From an uncultured Lentisphaerota bacterium (GTDB lineage Bacteria; Verrucomicrobiota; Lentisphaeria; Oligosphaerales; CAITYL01), in the NCBI GenBank assembly GCA_903921725.1, contig CAIXRA010000026.1, positions 1-64,000 on the forward strand: a DNA stretch of 64,000 nucleotides. The letters run 5' to 3'. The notes under the pieces were generated by a model. It was not told the origin of the DNA and searched no databases. It was given only the letters and a program-made list of their open reading frames with translations. Numbering within the stretch: position 1 is the first letter of the stretch; every line of letters begins with the position of its first letter. A program made the position numbers and the translations under genes. This document shows positions 37,520 through 47,101 of the stretch, one piece after another.

Positions 37520-38577
37520 TGAGCACCACCCGTTTTGTCAAGGGCAACGAGGCGGTCGTCATCGGCGCGCTGTATGCCGGCTGCGACAGCTACTTCGGCT
37601 ACCCGATCACGCCGGCCAGCGAGATCGCGCACCTGGCCTCCGCCTATTTCCCGGCGGTCGGGCGCGTCTTCCTCCAGGCCGAGTGCGAGACCGCCTCCAT
37701 CAACATGGTCTACGCCGCCGGCGCCGCCGGGCACCGCACCATGACCGCCTCCTCCGGCCCGGGCATCAGCCTGATGCAGGAGGGGTTCTCCTACATGGCC
37801 GGCGCCCAGCTCCCCGGCGTCATCGTCAACATCATGCGCGCCGGCCCCGGGCTCGGCAACATCTTCCCCGAACAGAGCGACTACAACCAGGCGGTGAAGG
37901 GCGGCGGCCACGGCTGCTACCACAGCATCGTCGTCGCCCCCGCCTCCGTGCAGGAGATGTGCGACCTCACGCGGCTGGCATTCGACCTCTCCTTCCGCTA
38001 CCGCAACCCCGCCATGGTCCTCGCCGACGGCGTGCTCGGCCAGATGATGGAGCCGCTGCGCTTCCCCGAGGAGGAGGCGCTGCCGGACGAATGCGGCGAC
38101 TGGGCCGTCCGCGGCACCGCCGAAACCCGCGGCAACATGGTCACCTCCATCCTCATGGATCCGGACGTGCTGGAGGCGCACAACGCCATGCTCGAAGCCA
38201 AGTACGAGGCCATGCAGGCCGACGCCCGCGCCGAGGAATACCATGCGGCGGACGCCGACGTCATCCTCGTCGCCTACGGCATCTGCGCCCGCGTCGCCCG
38301 CACCGCGGTGGACAAGATGCGCGCCGCCGGAATCCGGGCCGGACTGTTCCGTCCGATTACGCTCTTCCCCTTCCCGCGCAAGGCGTTGCTCGCGCTCACC
38401 GCGGCGAAAAAACGCCGCATCCTCTCCGTCGAACTCAGCAACGGCCAGCTCCGCGACGACTTGTTCCTTCAGTTCGGCGACGGCACCCCCGTCGAGCTCG
38501 TCTCCCGACTCGGCGGCCACCTCGTCACCCCCGAACAGATCATCGGCGCCGTGGCGGCGGGCAAGGCTCCGGGTTGA
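37519..38577 (+). CDS. vorB: 2-oxoacid (branched-chain type) ferredoxin oxidoreductase alpha subunit, VorB-like
   Basis: The 352-residue protein is exactly the usual length for VorB. It starts with [20 protein letters not shown], has [20 protein letters not shown] and [20 protein letters not shown], and a C-terminal transketolase-like half with [19 protein letters not shown]. It binds the substrate/CoA part of a complex that oxidatively decarboxylates 2-oxoacids to acyl-CoA with ferredoxin. GAAGGAGG precedes its ATG, which overlaps the ferredoxin stop. Substrate preference (2-oxoisovalerate versus 2-oxoglutarate) is inferred only from family resemblance. Confidence 0.85.
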   Translation: MSTTRFVKGNEAVVIGALYAGCDSYFGYPITPASEIAHLASAYFPAVGRVFLQAECETASINMVYAAGAAGHRTMTASSGPGISLMQEGFSYMAGAQLPGVIVNIMRAGPGLGNIFPEQSDYNQAVKGGGHGCYHSIVVAPASVQEMCDLTRLAFDLSFRYRNPAMVLADGVLGQMMEPLRFPEEEALPDECGDWAVRGTAETRGNMVTSILMDPDVLEAHNAMLEAKYEAMQADARAEEYHAADADVILVAYGICARVARTAVDKMRAAGIRAGLFRPITLFPFPRKALLALTAAKKRRILSVELSNGQLRDDLFLQFGDGTPVELVSRLGGHLVTPEQIIGAVAAGKAPG

Positions 38578-38637
38578 GCGTTTCGTGTTTCGCGTTGAAC
38601 GTTGAACGATGAAAGTTCCCCCGGCGGGACTGAACGG

Positions 38638-40062
38638 ATGATACGCATGGAAAAGATCCTCAAAACCCGCGGCCTTTACGAGACGTTCCCCCGCAAGGGC
38701 GGCAACGCCCAGGGCGCAACCCACTACTGCGCCGGCTGCGGGCACGGCATCATCCACAAACTCGTCGGCGAGGCGATGGCCGACCTCGGCATCCAGGACC
38801 GCACCGTCGCCATCAGCCCCGTCGGCTGCGCCGTCTTCGGCTACTACTATTTCGACTGCGGCAACATCCAGGCCGCCCACGGCCGCGCCGCCGCGCTCGC
38901 CTCCGCCGTCTCCCGCGTCGAACCCAACTCCGTCCTCATCTCCTACCAGGGCGACGGCGACCTGGCCTCCATCGGATTCAACCAGACCTTCCAGGCGGCC
39001 AACCGCGGCGACCGGATGGCCATCATCTTCGTCAACAACGCCGTGTACGGCATGACCGGCGGCCAGCTCGCGCCGACGACGCTGGCGGGGCAGAAGACCG
39101 CCACCTCGCCCATGGGGCGCGACACCGCCACGGCCGGCTACCCGGTCCATGTCTGCGAGCTGCTCGACCAGCTCCAGGCCCCGGTGTACATCGAACGCTG
39201 CTCCGTCGCCGACGCCAAACGCGTCATGCAGGCCCGCCGCGCCATCCGCCACGCCCTGGAAATCCAGCGCGACGGCAAGGGGTTCGCCCTTGTCGAGATT
39301 CTCAGCCCCGGCCCGACCTGCCTGCACATGGAGCCGCTCGCCTGCGCCGAACATTTCATCAACGAGATGGAGAAGGAATTCCCCCTCGGCAAGCTCCGCG
39401 ACCGCGCGGCCGAGATCCCCGCCGCAACGCCGGACACGACGAAATACCCGACCCTCAACGAATTCTTCGGCGTAAAGGTCGGAGGCGATGTGAAAGGCTC
39501 CGGGCCGCGCGCCGATGTCGGCGAGATCCGCGTCAAGGTTTCCGGCTACGGCGGCCAGGGCGTGCTCCGCCTCGGCCTGCTCATTGCGGAGGGCGCGCAG
39601 AAGGCCGGCTGTTCCGCCTCCTGGTACCCGAGTTACGGCCCCGAACAGCGCGGCGGCGACTCCTCCTGCGCCGTCGTCATCAGCGGCGCCCCCGTCGGCT
39701 CCCCCGTGGTGGCCGAGCCCGACCTGCTGGTCGCCATGAACCAACCCGCGCTCGACCGCTTCACCGAAACCGTCGTCCCCGGCGGAACCATCCTCTACGA
39801 GGCCAGCGTCGCCAAGCCGCCGGCGCGCCATGATGTGCGGCTCATCCCCGTCCCCGCCCTCGCCATCGCCGACAAGGCCGGCAACGCGCAGGCCGCCAAC
39901 ACCGCCCTGCTCGCCGCGCTGGCGTACCACCGGCTCGTCCCGGTCGCCGCCGAGGCGCTCCAGGCCGCAGCCGAGGCCGGCTTCACCCGCAAGCCCGCCG
40001 CCCTCAAACTCAACCGCCAAGTCTTCGCCGACACCCTCAAATGGTGCGCCGAACAGGCATAA
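38638..40062 (+). CDS. 2-oxoacid:ferredoxin oxidoreductase, fused beta (TPP) and gamma subunits
   Basis: The 474-residue protein joins two subunits. Residues 1-270 are the thiamine-diphosphate subunit: HYCAGCGHGIIHKLVGEAM, GCAVFGYYYFDC, and SYQGDGDLASIGFNQTF (GDGD site). From about 295 on comes the gamma domain: IRVKVSGYGGQGVLRLGLLI, SYGPEQRGGDSSCAVVISGA, and MNQPALDRFTETVVPGGTIL. With the delta and alpha genes this gives a complete enzyme. The start is ATG 38638 or ATG 38647; neither has a clear ribosome site, and the 60-base spacer is repeat-like (GTTTCGCGTTGAACGTTGAA). Confidence 0.9.
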   Translation: MIRMEKILKTRGLYETFPRKGGNAQGATHYCAGCGHGIIHKLVGEAMADLGIQDRTVAISPVGCAVFGYYYFDCGNIQAAHGRAAALASAVSRVEPNSVLISYQGDGDLASIGFNQTFQAANRGDRMAIIFVNNAVYGMTGGQLAPTTLAGQKTATSPMGRDTATAGYPVHVCELLDQLQAPVYIERCSVADAKRVMQARRAIRHALEIQRDGKGFALVEILSPGPTCLHMEPLACAEHFINEMEKEFPLGKLRDRAAEIPAATPDTTKYPTLNEFFGVKVGGDVKGSGPRADVGEIRVKVSGYGGQGVLRLGLLIAEGAQKAGCSASWYPSYGPEQRGGDSSCAVVISGAPVGSPVVAEPDLLVAMNQPALDRFTETVVPGGTILYEASVAKPPARHDVRLIPVPALAIADKAGNAQAANTALLAALAYHRLVPVAAEALQAAAEAGFTRKPAALKLNRQVFADTLKWCAEQA

Positions 40063-40145
40063 GACCGCGGGGCATGCGTCGCTTCCGCCATCCGCGTCCA
40101 CCAACCGCCGCCCGTCCAAACATTTCCACCAAAGGGACATCCACC

Positions 40146-41402
40146 ATGGCACAGCAGACCCCCTCCGTGAACCGTGGCTGGACCGTGACGACGGCGGCCG
40201 TGTGCGCCAACCTGGTGCTCGGCGCGCTCTACGCCTGGGGCGTGATCGGCAAGGTGCTGGTGGACCCGGCCGGCTCCTGGCACTGGACCAAGACGCAGGC
40301 CTCCTTCCCGTTCACCGTCGCCACCGCCACATTTGCGGTCATGATGATCTTCGCCGGCCGCGCCCAGGACAAGATCGGGCCGCGGATCGTCGTCATGCTC
40401 GGCGGCATCATCTTCGGCCTGGGGTTGATCGCCTCGGCCTTCGCCAAGACCCCGATGCAGATGGCGCTCGCGTTCGGCCTGGTCGGCGGCATCGGCATCG
40501 GCCTGGGCTATTCGGCGACCACGCCCCCCGCCATCAAATGGTTCCACCCCTCGAAAAAGGGGCTGATCACCGGGATTGTGGTGAGCGGCGTCGGCCTGGC
40601 CGCGGTCTACATCGCGCCGCTGACCCAGTACCTGCTCGCGGAAACCGGCGTGCAGTCGACCTTCCTCATGCTCGGCACCGCCGCCGCAGTCCTGGTCTGC
40701 CTGTTCGCGCAGTTCCTCTCCAACCCGCCCGCCGGCTATGTGCCCCCCGCCCCGGCCGCAGCCGGAACCGCCGCCGCAGGCAAGGCGCCCGCCGCCGCCA
40801 AGCGCGATCTTGACTGGAACGAGATGTTGCGCACGCCGCGCTTCTACCTGCTGTGGGTCATGTTCGTGCTGGCCGCCTCGGCCGGGCTGATGATCATCAT
40901 GCACGTCTCCATCATCGCCAAGGAACAGGCCGGCTGGAAGTGGGGATTCGTCCCGATCGCCACCCTCGCCGTCTTCAACACCCTCGGACGCCTCGCGAGC
41001 GGGTTCCTCTCCGACCGCATCGGCCGCAGCCGCACGATGACGCTGGCCTTCATCCTGCAGGCGGTGAACATGTTCCTGTTCGCCCGCTACACCACGCCGG
41101 AACTGGTGGTGTTCGGCGCGGCGTTCACCGGCCTCTGCTACGGCACGATCTTCACGCTATTCCCCGCCGCCACCGCCGACTCGTACGGCCTGCGCAACCT
41201 CGGCGTGAATTACGGGATCGTGTTCACCGCCTTCGGCGTCGCTGGCGTCACCGGCCCGATCTTCGCCGGCATGCTCCGCGACAAGCTCGGCGACTATCAC
41301 ACGGCCTACATCATCTCCGCCTGCATGCTGCTGGTCGCCGCCGGACTCGCACTCACCGTCCGCACACCCAAGCCCGCGCCGCAGCCCGCCACCACCGGCT
41401 GA
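40146..41402 (+). CDS. OFA-family MFS transporter (oxalate/formate antiporter-like)
   Basis: The 418-residue, 12-segment major facilitator protein starts AQQTPSVNRGWTVTTAAVCA and has NLVLGALYAWGVIGKVLVDP, characteristic of the OFA family (OxlT-like, lactate and other monocarboxylate carriers). The loop FAGRAQDKIGPRIVVMLGGI is the MFS motif A region. A Pro/Ala-rich central loop (around residues 205-225) separates the halves. It likely moves a small carboxylate, which would fit with the 2-oxoacid oxidoreductase genes directly upstream (84-base gap), but the substrate is inferred. Stop is followed 26 bases later by the GNAT gene. Confidence 0.85.
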   Translation: MAQQTPSVNRGWTVTTAAVCANLVLGALYAWGVIGKVLVDPAGSWHWTKTQASFPFTVATATFAVMMIFAGRAQDKIGPRIVVMLGGIIFGLGLIASAFAKTPMQMALAFGLVGGIGIGLGYSATTPPAIKWFHPSKKGLITGIVVSGVGLAAVYIAPLTQYLLAETGVQSTFLMLGTAAAVLVCLFAQFLSNPPAGYVPPAPAAAGTAAAGKAPAAAKRDLDWNEMLRTPRFYLLWVMFVLAASAGLMIIMHVSIIAKEQAGWKWGFVPIATLAVFNTLGRLASGFLSDRIGRSRTMTLAFILQAVNMFLFARYTTPELVVFGAAFTGLCYGTIFTLFPAATADSYGLRNLGVNYGIVFTAFGVAGVTGPIFAGMLRDKLGDYHTAYIISACMLLVAAGLALTVRTPKPAPQPATTG

Positions 41403-41427
41403 ACCGCCACCTTAGGTCATGCCCACC

Positions 41428-41919
41428 ATGGTCACCTTCCGCACCGCCGATGCGCGGGACATCCCCCTCATCCGGGAACTTTCCCGCGAAATCTGGCACC
41501 GGCACTACGTCTCCATCATCACCCATGAGCAGATCGACTGCATGCTCGCCCGGATGTACGCGCCGGAGCTTCTGGAGCGCGAACTGGCGGAGGGCGTGGC
41601 CTGGCGGATTATCGAGGTGGACGGCCGGACAGCCGGCTACGTCTCCTTCTCCATGACCGGCCCGGCCGAGTGCAAGCTGCACAAAATCTACCTGTCCCTG
41701 GAACTGCACGGCCGCGGCATCGGCCGCAAGGCGCTCGACGAGGCCGCCGCCTACGCCCGCGCCCACGGCGCGGAAACGATCTTCCTCATGGTCAACCGCG
41801 CCAACGAAAAGGCCCTGCGCGCCTACCGCGCCTACGGCTTCCAGGTCGCCGAAAGCATCGACTGGGAGTTCGCCCCGGGATTCATCCTCAACGACTACCG
41901 GATGTCGCTCCACCTCTGA
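41428..41919 (+). CDS. GNAT family N-acetyltransferase
   Basis: The 163-residue protein begins VTFRTADARDIPLIRELSRE and contains the acetyl-CoA loop LHGRGIGRKALDEAAAYAR (Q/RxxGxG/A) and VNRANEKALRAYRAYGFQVA, the standard GNAT core. The substrate is unknown. AGG stands about 11 bases before ATG 41428; ATG 41419 is an alternative but lies too close to it. The gene sits 70 bases before nadA and is likely read with the upstream transporter. Confidence 0.85.
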   Translation: MVTFRTADARDIPLIRELSREIWHRHYVSIITHEQIDCMLARMYAPELLERELAEGVAWRIIEVDGRTAGYVSFSMTGPAECKLHKIYLSLELHGRGIGRKALDEAAAYARAHGAETIFLMVNRANEKALRAYRAYGFQVAESIDWEFAPGFILNDYRMSLHL

Positions 41920-41989
41920 CCGCACCGACGCCGGAACCGGGATATATTGCGCTGTTCGTGAACCGCCAACACACCACGGGACATCCCCC

Positions 41990-42910
41990 ATGAACGAGCT
42001 TGTCGAGAAGATCAACCGTCTGCGCCGGGAACGGCGCGCCATCATCCTCGCCCACACCTACCAGACGGGCGACATCCAGGATGTCGCCGACTTCGTGGGC
42101 GACTCCTACGGGCTCAGCAAGAAGGCCGCGGAGGTGAAGGACGCCGACATCATCGTCTTCTGCGGCGTCCGTTTCATGGCCGAAACCGCCGCCGTGCTGA
42201 ACCCCGGCCGCACCGTCATCATGCCCGATGAGGACGCCGGCTGCCCGATGGCCGACATGATCACCGGCGACCAGCTCCGCAAGTTCAAGGCGGAACACCC
42301 CGGCGCACCGGTCGTCTGCTACGTCAACTCCACCGCCGAGGTCAAGGCGGAAAGCACCGTCTGCTGCACCTCCTCCAACGCCGTCAAGGTCGTGCAGTCC
42401 CTCGGCGACGTCCCGGAAATCCTCTTCGTGCCGGACAAGTACCTCGGCTCCTTCGTCGAGCGCAAGCTCGGACGCAAGCTGGTGCTGTGGAACGGATTCT
42501 GCCCGACCCACGCCATGATCCGCACCGAGACCGTCCTGCGCGTGAAGGCGGAACACCCGCAGGCGAAGGTGATGGTGCATCCGGAGTGCGTGCCCGAGGT
42601 CCAGGACCTGGCCGACTTCGTGCTCTCCACCGGCCAGATGTGCGACCTGGTGAAGACGACGGAGATCCGCGAGTTCATCATCGGCACCGAGGATGGCATC
42701 ATGCACACGCTGCGCCGGACCGCGCCGCACATCGCGTTCCACCACCTCAGCCCCTTCCTGCGCTGCCCGAACATGAAGAAGACGACGCTTGCGAAGATCG
42801 CGCACGCGCTGGAGACGCTGGAGACGAAGATCACCGTCCCCGCCGGCATCGCCGAAGCTTCCCGCCGCTCCATTCAGGCCATGCTCGACATCGCCGGCAA
42901 GGGCGGCTGA
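41990..42910 (+). CDS. nadA: Quinolinate synthase
   Basis: The 306-residue protein is of usual NadA length and has ILAHTYQTGDIQDVADFVGD, VCGVRF-type FCGVRFMAETAAVL, and the three iron-sulfur cysteines: C85 (EDAGCPMAD), the cysteine in WNGFCPTHAMI, and the one in LRCPNMKKTTL. It condenses iminoaspartate with dihydroxyacetone phosphate to quinolinate in NAD synthesis, using a [4Fe-4S] cluster. No nadB or nadC is adjacent. Only CGGGA precedes the ATG. Confidence 0.96.
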   Translation: MNELVEKINRLRRERRAIILAHTYQTGDIQDVADFVGDSYGLSKKAAEVKDADIIVFCGVRFMAETAAVLNPGRTVIMPDEDAGCPMADMITGDQLRKFKAEHPGAPVVCYVNSTAEVKAESTVCCTSSNAVKVVQSLGDVPEILFVPDKYLGSFVERKLGRKLVLWNGFCPTHAMIRTETVLRVKAEHPQAKVMVHPECVPEVQDLADFVLSTGQMCDLVKTTEIREFIIGTEDGIMHTLRRTAPHIAFHHLSPFLRCPNMKKTTLAKIAHALETLETKITVPAGIAEASRRSIQAMLDIAGKGG

Positions 42911-43115
42911 AAAACCCGCCGGCGCAGGCATCTTTCCGTTCTTCCCTCCGTCCCTCCTTCCATTTTTCACTTTTTCCGTCCTTCCGTCCTTCCGTCCTTC
43001 CGTTTTTCCGTCCGGCATTCGCTTGGAGGCGGAGGTGCGCGCCATCTCCCGGACGGGTGTACATTATGGCCCGACGGGCGCGCCCTGGCCGCCCGTCCCG
43101 GAATCCCATTCCACC
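42911..43115. repeat. 8-bp CCGTCCTT tract in the nadA-TPR spacer
   Basis: From about 42930 to 43015 the spacer reads as eight-base units (TTTTCCGTCCTTCCGTCCTT, CCGTCCTTCCGTTTTTCCGT). The same motif, reversed, is at 34663-34690 and within the E2 gene at 60837-60893. A weak frame reads through, but the composition is low-complexity. Confidence 0.7.
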
Positions 43116-45761
43116 GTGAACGAGAAACGCCCATCTTTTTTCCCCAGACTCCACTGCCGCAGGCTGGGCGTGGGCCTGGCGGCGCTGCCGCTGCTCCTGG
43201 CGCTGGCCGGTGCCGTCCTCCTGCTGCCGCAACTGACCCCTTCCTCGCACGCCGACTCCACGGGGAATCCATCCGATTACCCGGCCCGCGAAAAGGGACG
43301 CCGCGCAATGGGCGACTCGCTGTACGAGGCCGCCGAACGTTTCTTCACGGAATACCGCGACGCCGCGCGGGGCCGCGAACCGGCCTGCACCGACGCCGTC
43401 TACCGTCTCGTCCAAGCCCTCATGATGCAGAAGAAGGTGGACGCCGCCGCCGCCGCCCTGGCCGAGTACGATGCGGGCGGGAAACACACTCAGGACGCCA
43501 ACTACCGGGAGAAGCTCGAGATCTGGCGGGGCATCGTCCTCATGGACCAGAACAAGCTGGAGGACGCCCGCAGGATTTTCCAGGCCGTCGCCGACAGCTC
43601 CTCCAACGAGGGGCGGCGCGACCAGGCCCTGGAACAGCTCGGCGACGCGCTGGCGCGGATGGGGCGCTGGCCGGAGGCCGAAGCGGTCTTCCGCCGCATC
43701 CTCCAGCATCTGCAGCCCGGCAAGGAACCCGAACTCCGCCGCCGCGCCAACATCGGCGTGCTCAAAAGCCTGCTCGGCGGCGGCGACCCCGCGCGCGGAG
43801 AGGCGTACATGGCCGGCCTGGCGAAGGAAAACGCACCCGAAACGCTCAAGCCCTACCGCTGCCTGCTGATGCTCGCCCGGCAGCAGACCGACGATGCGTG
43901 GAAGCTCTTCCAGGAATGCCGCAAGGAACCGGCCGCCGCCACGGGGACTGATTTCTGGCTGATCGCCGGCAAGATGGCCGAGGCACTCTCCGCCGCCAAG
44001 CGCTTCGCCGAGGCGCGGGACGCGCTCGAGGCTTCCCTCTCCGCGGCACCCTCCGCAACCGAATCGCGCCAGACCCGCCTCCGCATGGTGGAATGCATCA
44101 CCGCCCAGGGAAAGACCGAGGCCGCCATCGCCTCGCTGGAACAGTTCATGACCGATTTCCCCGGCGCCCCCGAGCTGGTCCCCGCCGGCATGTCGCTCGC
44201 CGACCTCCTCCGGCAGGCGAAGCGCTTTCTCCCCGCCGCCGAACGCTACCGCGCCGTCGCGGACAACAAGGCGGCGACGGCCGACCTGCGCCAGCGCGCC
44301 GCCTACAGCCGCGCCCTCTGCCTGCGCGACGCGGGCCGGCTTGAGGACGCCGCCGCCGCCTTCGCGCTCGCCTCCTGGCTCGGACAAACCCCGCAGCAGC
44401 AGTCCGACTCCCTCCTGCTCGCCGCCGAAACCGCCTTCGCCGCCGGACGCTTCACCGATGCCGCGACCTGGTATGGCAAGGCCGCCGACAGCTTCCCCTT
44501 CCTGCCGACGGCCGAAAAGGCGCGATTCAACCAGGCCGTCGCCATGGAGCGCGACGGCCGCGCCGCCGCCGCCGCCGCCGTCCTCCGCGACTTCATCGCC
44601 GCCCATCCCGCCGGAGAATTCCAGCAGCCGGCGCGGCTCGAACTCGGGCGGGCGCTGAAGGACGCCGCCGATTTCCCCGGCGCCATCCGCGAACTGAACG
44701 CCTTCGTCAAGGACACCCCCGCCAGCCCGCTCGCGCCGCAGGCCCTGCTGGAGGCGCACTCCGCCGCCGTCGGCAACGACGACATGCCCCAGGCCGTCGC
44801 CTTCCTCTCACGCCTGCTGGACGAATATCCGGAATCCACCCTCGCCGCCGACGCGCTCTACGAACGCACGCGCCTCCGCTTCATGCAGGGCGAATCCCAG
44901 GCCGCGGAGAAGGACGCCGCGGCGTTCCTGGAGAAATACACCCCGTCCCGCTCCCCCAAGGGCGCCGACATCCTCATGTGGCTCGGCGATTATTTCCAGA
45001 ACACCGGCCGCGCCGCCAAGGCTGAGGAAAGCTACATGGGCGTCGCCGCCCAGTACCCGGCCTCTCCCATCGCCCCGGACGCGCTCCTCGCCGCCGCCAA
45101 GAGCGCGTTCCGCCGCGGCAACCCCGAACGCGCCGCCAAGCTGGCCGACCCGCTTTTCCGCGATTACGCACAAAGCATGTCCCCCGATGTCCGCGCCCAA
45201 GCCTGTCTCATGCGGGGCGACATCCTGGCCGGCCAGGGCCGCCACGACGAGGCGTTCGCCCAGTTCACGGCCGCCGCCGCCGCCGACCCCGGAACGGCCG
45301 CCGCCTTCGCCGCGGAAGGGCGCCGCGCCGAAATGCTGTACAACCTCGCCGATGGCAAGCCGGAAAACTTGGAAAAGGCCGCCGGACTGTTCCGCACGCT
45401 GGCCGGCAACGAGAAGGCTCCGAAGGCGGAACGGGAAAAGGCGCGCTACCGTCTGGCCAAGACCTGCGAAAAACAGGCGCAGGCCGGCGGCGAAAAAGCC
45501 AAGTCGCTGCAAAAGGAAGCCGTCAAGGAATACCTGGAGATTGTCTACGACTACGACCTCGACGTCCGCGCCGGCAAAACCCGCGACTGGTTCTACTTCG
45601 CCCGCGCCGGCCTCGACGCCGCGCAGCTGCTCGTGCTCTCCGAGGAATACGAACAGGCCGCACGCCTCTACGAGCGCGTGGGCGCCGCCGGCATCCCGGA
45701 ATCCATCGAGGCGCGCGCCAAAGCCGCCGAAATCCGCAAAGTCCACCGCCTGGACGAGTAA
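43116..45761 (+). CDS. Large exported tetratricopeptide-repeat protein
   Basis: The 881-residue protein starts at GTG 43116, giving a signal-like N-terminus (basic residues, then LGVGLAALPLLLALAGAVLL), cut near PSSHADS. The rest is a long solenoid of about 15-18 TPR or SEL1-like helix pairs (for example ALEQLGDALARMGRWPEAEA, FLPAAERYRAVADNKAAT), ending in RLYERVGAAGIPESIEARAK. It is probably a periplasmic or outer-membrane-linked scaffold, like the TPR partners of Tol or secretion machines, but this is inferred. Earlier ATGs in frame lie inside the spacer repeat and are rejected. The protein is Ala-rich (about one residue in four), as is common in such solenoids. Confidence 0.78.
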   Translation: MNEKRPSFFPRLHCRRLGVGLAALPLLLALAGAVLLLPQLTPSSHADSTGNPSDYPAREKGRRAMGDSLYEAAERFFTEYRDAARGREPACTDAVYRLVQALMMQKKVDAAAAALAEYDAGGKHTQDANYREKLEIWRGIVLMDQNKLEDARRIFQAVADSSSNEGRRDQALEQLGDALARMGRWPEAEAVFRRILQHLQPGKEPELRRRANIGVLKSLLGGGDPARGEAYMAGLAKENAPETLKPYRCLLMLARQQTDDAWKLFQECRKEPAAATGTDFWLIAGKMAEALSAAKRFAEARDALEASLSAAPSATESRQTRLRMVECITAQGKTEAAIASLEQFMTDFPGAPELVPAGMSLADLLRQAKRFLPAAERYRAVADNKAATADLRQRAAYSRALCLRDAGRLEDAAAAFALASWLGQTPQQQSDSLLLAAETAFAAGRFTDAATWYGKAADSFPFLPTAEKARFNQAVAMERDGRAAAAAAVLRDFIAAHPAGEFQQPARLELGRALKDAADFPGAIRELNAFVKDTPASPLAPQALLEAHSAAVGNDDMPQAVAFLSRLLDEYPESTLAADALYERTRLRFMQGESQAAEKDAAAFLEKYTPSRSPKGADILMWLGDYFQNTGRAAKAEESYMGVAAQYPASPIAPDALLAAAKSAFRRGNPERAAKLADPLFRDYAQSMSPDVRAQACLMRGDILAGQGRHDEAFAQFTAAAAADPGTAAAFAAEGRRAEMLYNLADGKPENLEKAAGLFRTLAGNEKAPKAEREKARYRLAKTCEKQAQAGGEKAKSLQKEAVKEYLEIVYDYDLDVRAGKTRDWFYFARAGLDAAQLLVLSEEYEQAARLYERVGAAGIPESIEARAKAAEIRKVHRLDE

Positions 45762-46391
45762 CCCGCGCGCTTCACGGGACACGGAACGGCGCAAAAAACA
45801 GCCCGTTCCGCCAGCGCAACGCCCTTTGGTTCAACCTGAATCCCGAAGTTGGCGCCGGCGGACTAACCCGCATATTTCATAAAAATGGCGATCCGCCGCG
45901 CGATGCATTTTTGGCAAGGCCGTTCCATTTGATCATCGCCAACAGGAGAAGGCGCGGAGTCCTTTGGAGTGCGGCAATGCGTGCATCCGTTTGCCGCTTT
46001 CCAACCAAGGCGGAGCCACCATCAACAATACCTCAGCCAGCAATGAGAGAAGGGACGCCAGCGCTCCGCGCGAATTAAAAGCGGCGAACGGATGCGCTTA
46101 TCGCCGCACTCCAAACCTGCACCAAACAGCTTGACAGGACAACCGCGTTGACCTGTTTAATGGAGCACAAGTTTACAGAAATTATCAAAGGGCCCAAACG
46201 ATACACGTCGTGAAATAGGCGGGCTAGCTCCGCGGGACGGACATCCCGCCAGTAAAATGCGTGCCGTTCATGAACGCCAGGCACCCAGAGTTCATGGGCG
46301 CAGAACGCTTGAGCCGGATTCCCTGTTTTGAATGCGGGATTCCGGAAATCGAGCGGGAGGACGGCGGCTCCTGCGTTTCCCTTATGCCGCC
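45762..46391. other. Intergenic stretch with two inverted repeats; no gene
   Basis: A hairpin CGGAACGG...CCGTTCCG (45782-45810) follows the TPR gene; it has no T-run. A longer dyad is at 45959-46118: TTTGGAGTGCGGCAATGCGT and GCATCCGTTTGCCGCTTT on the left, against AAAGCGGCGAACGGATGC and CGCCGCACTCCAAA on the right, about 38 bases per arm with about 80% match. The short minus-strand frame at 46075-46284 is not a credible gene. Confidence 0.65.
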
Positions 46392-47078
46392 TTACGGCAG
46401 GGGAGGAGGCGTGGAACCACTTCCAGCGGCGGCGCGGCGCGCCTCCTTGCGCGGCGGCGGCGAGCGGCGTTCCCCGAGCAGCTCCTGCACGCGGCGGCCG
46501 CAGATTTCGGCCTTTTTCCCCTTGCGCAACTCCAGCGCGGAGGAGGCGGCCTTCAAGCGTTCTTCCTGTTCGGCGGTTTTCTTGTCGAACGCCGTCTCCA
46601 CCGCAGCCTGAAGAGGGATCTTCAACTGCGCCGCCTCCGCGGAATCCCTGCAGGCCAGGTATTTTTGGGCGAGATCAAGACACGCTTTTTCTTCGGGAGC
46701 CACGGCGGGTTTTTTTGTTTTTTCCGTCTTCTTCTCTGCCTTTTTCTCCGCCTTTTCCTGCTTTTCGGAACTGCTGATCTCGTCGCGGTTTTTCATCCAG
46801 CGCTCGCGCATTTCCTTGCGGAACCCTTCCGGGTCGTTCCTGCGCAGCTCCGTGAGCCTCTTGAACTCCTCCGGACGGTCCTTCTGCAACTGCTGGACAA
46901 AGCGTTCGACCGCCTCGGCCCGGCGCGCCTCCGCACCTTTCTGCGCCGATGCCCTCACGCCCTCACCGACCGGCGGCGGAACCCGCGCTCCCTCCGTATC
47001 CGTCTGTGCAAAACCGGCCACGGGCAAAAGAACGGCCAAGCCGGCCGCGAGCCACCATCTTCCAACGTTCATCCGCAT
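46392..47078 (-). CDS. Secreted charged coiled-coil protein linked to a sigma/anti-sigma pair
   Basis: The 228-residue protein has a signal peptide (WWLAAGLAVLLPVAGFAQ, cut after AQ or similar) and a highly charged helical body with FVQQLQKDRPEEFKRLTELR and KAEKKAEKKTEKTKKPAVAP, then a Cys-containing helical segment (ACLDLAQKYLACRDSAEAAQ) and a basic Pro tail. It resembles the periplasmic partner proteins found beside ECF sigma/anti-sigma genes in PVC bacteria. The start at 47078 is eight bases from GGAG. It lies 23 bases downstream of the anti-sigma gene and is probably co-regulated. Function unknown. Confidence 0.7.
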   Translation of the reverse strand: MRMNVGRWWLAAGLAVLLPVAGFAQTDTEGARVPPPVGEGVRASAQKGAEARRAEAVERFVQQLQKDRPEEFKRLTELRRNDPEGFRKEMRERWMKNRDEISSSEKQEKAEKKAEKKTEKTKKPAVAPEEKACLDLAQKYLACRDSAEAAQLKIPLQAAVETAFDKKTAEQEERLKAASSALELRKGKKAEICGRRVQELLGERRSPPPRKEARRAAAGSGSTPPPLP

Positions 47079-47101
47079 ATGGCATTCTCCAATCGACATC
47101 A

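Noticed and set aside
46075..46284. Short minus-strand gene in the 45.8-46.4 kb gap
   Set aside because: It overlaps one arm of an inverted repeat, has no ribosome site and no protein-like pattern.
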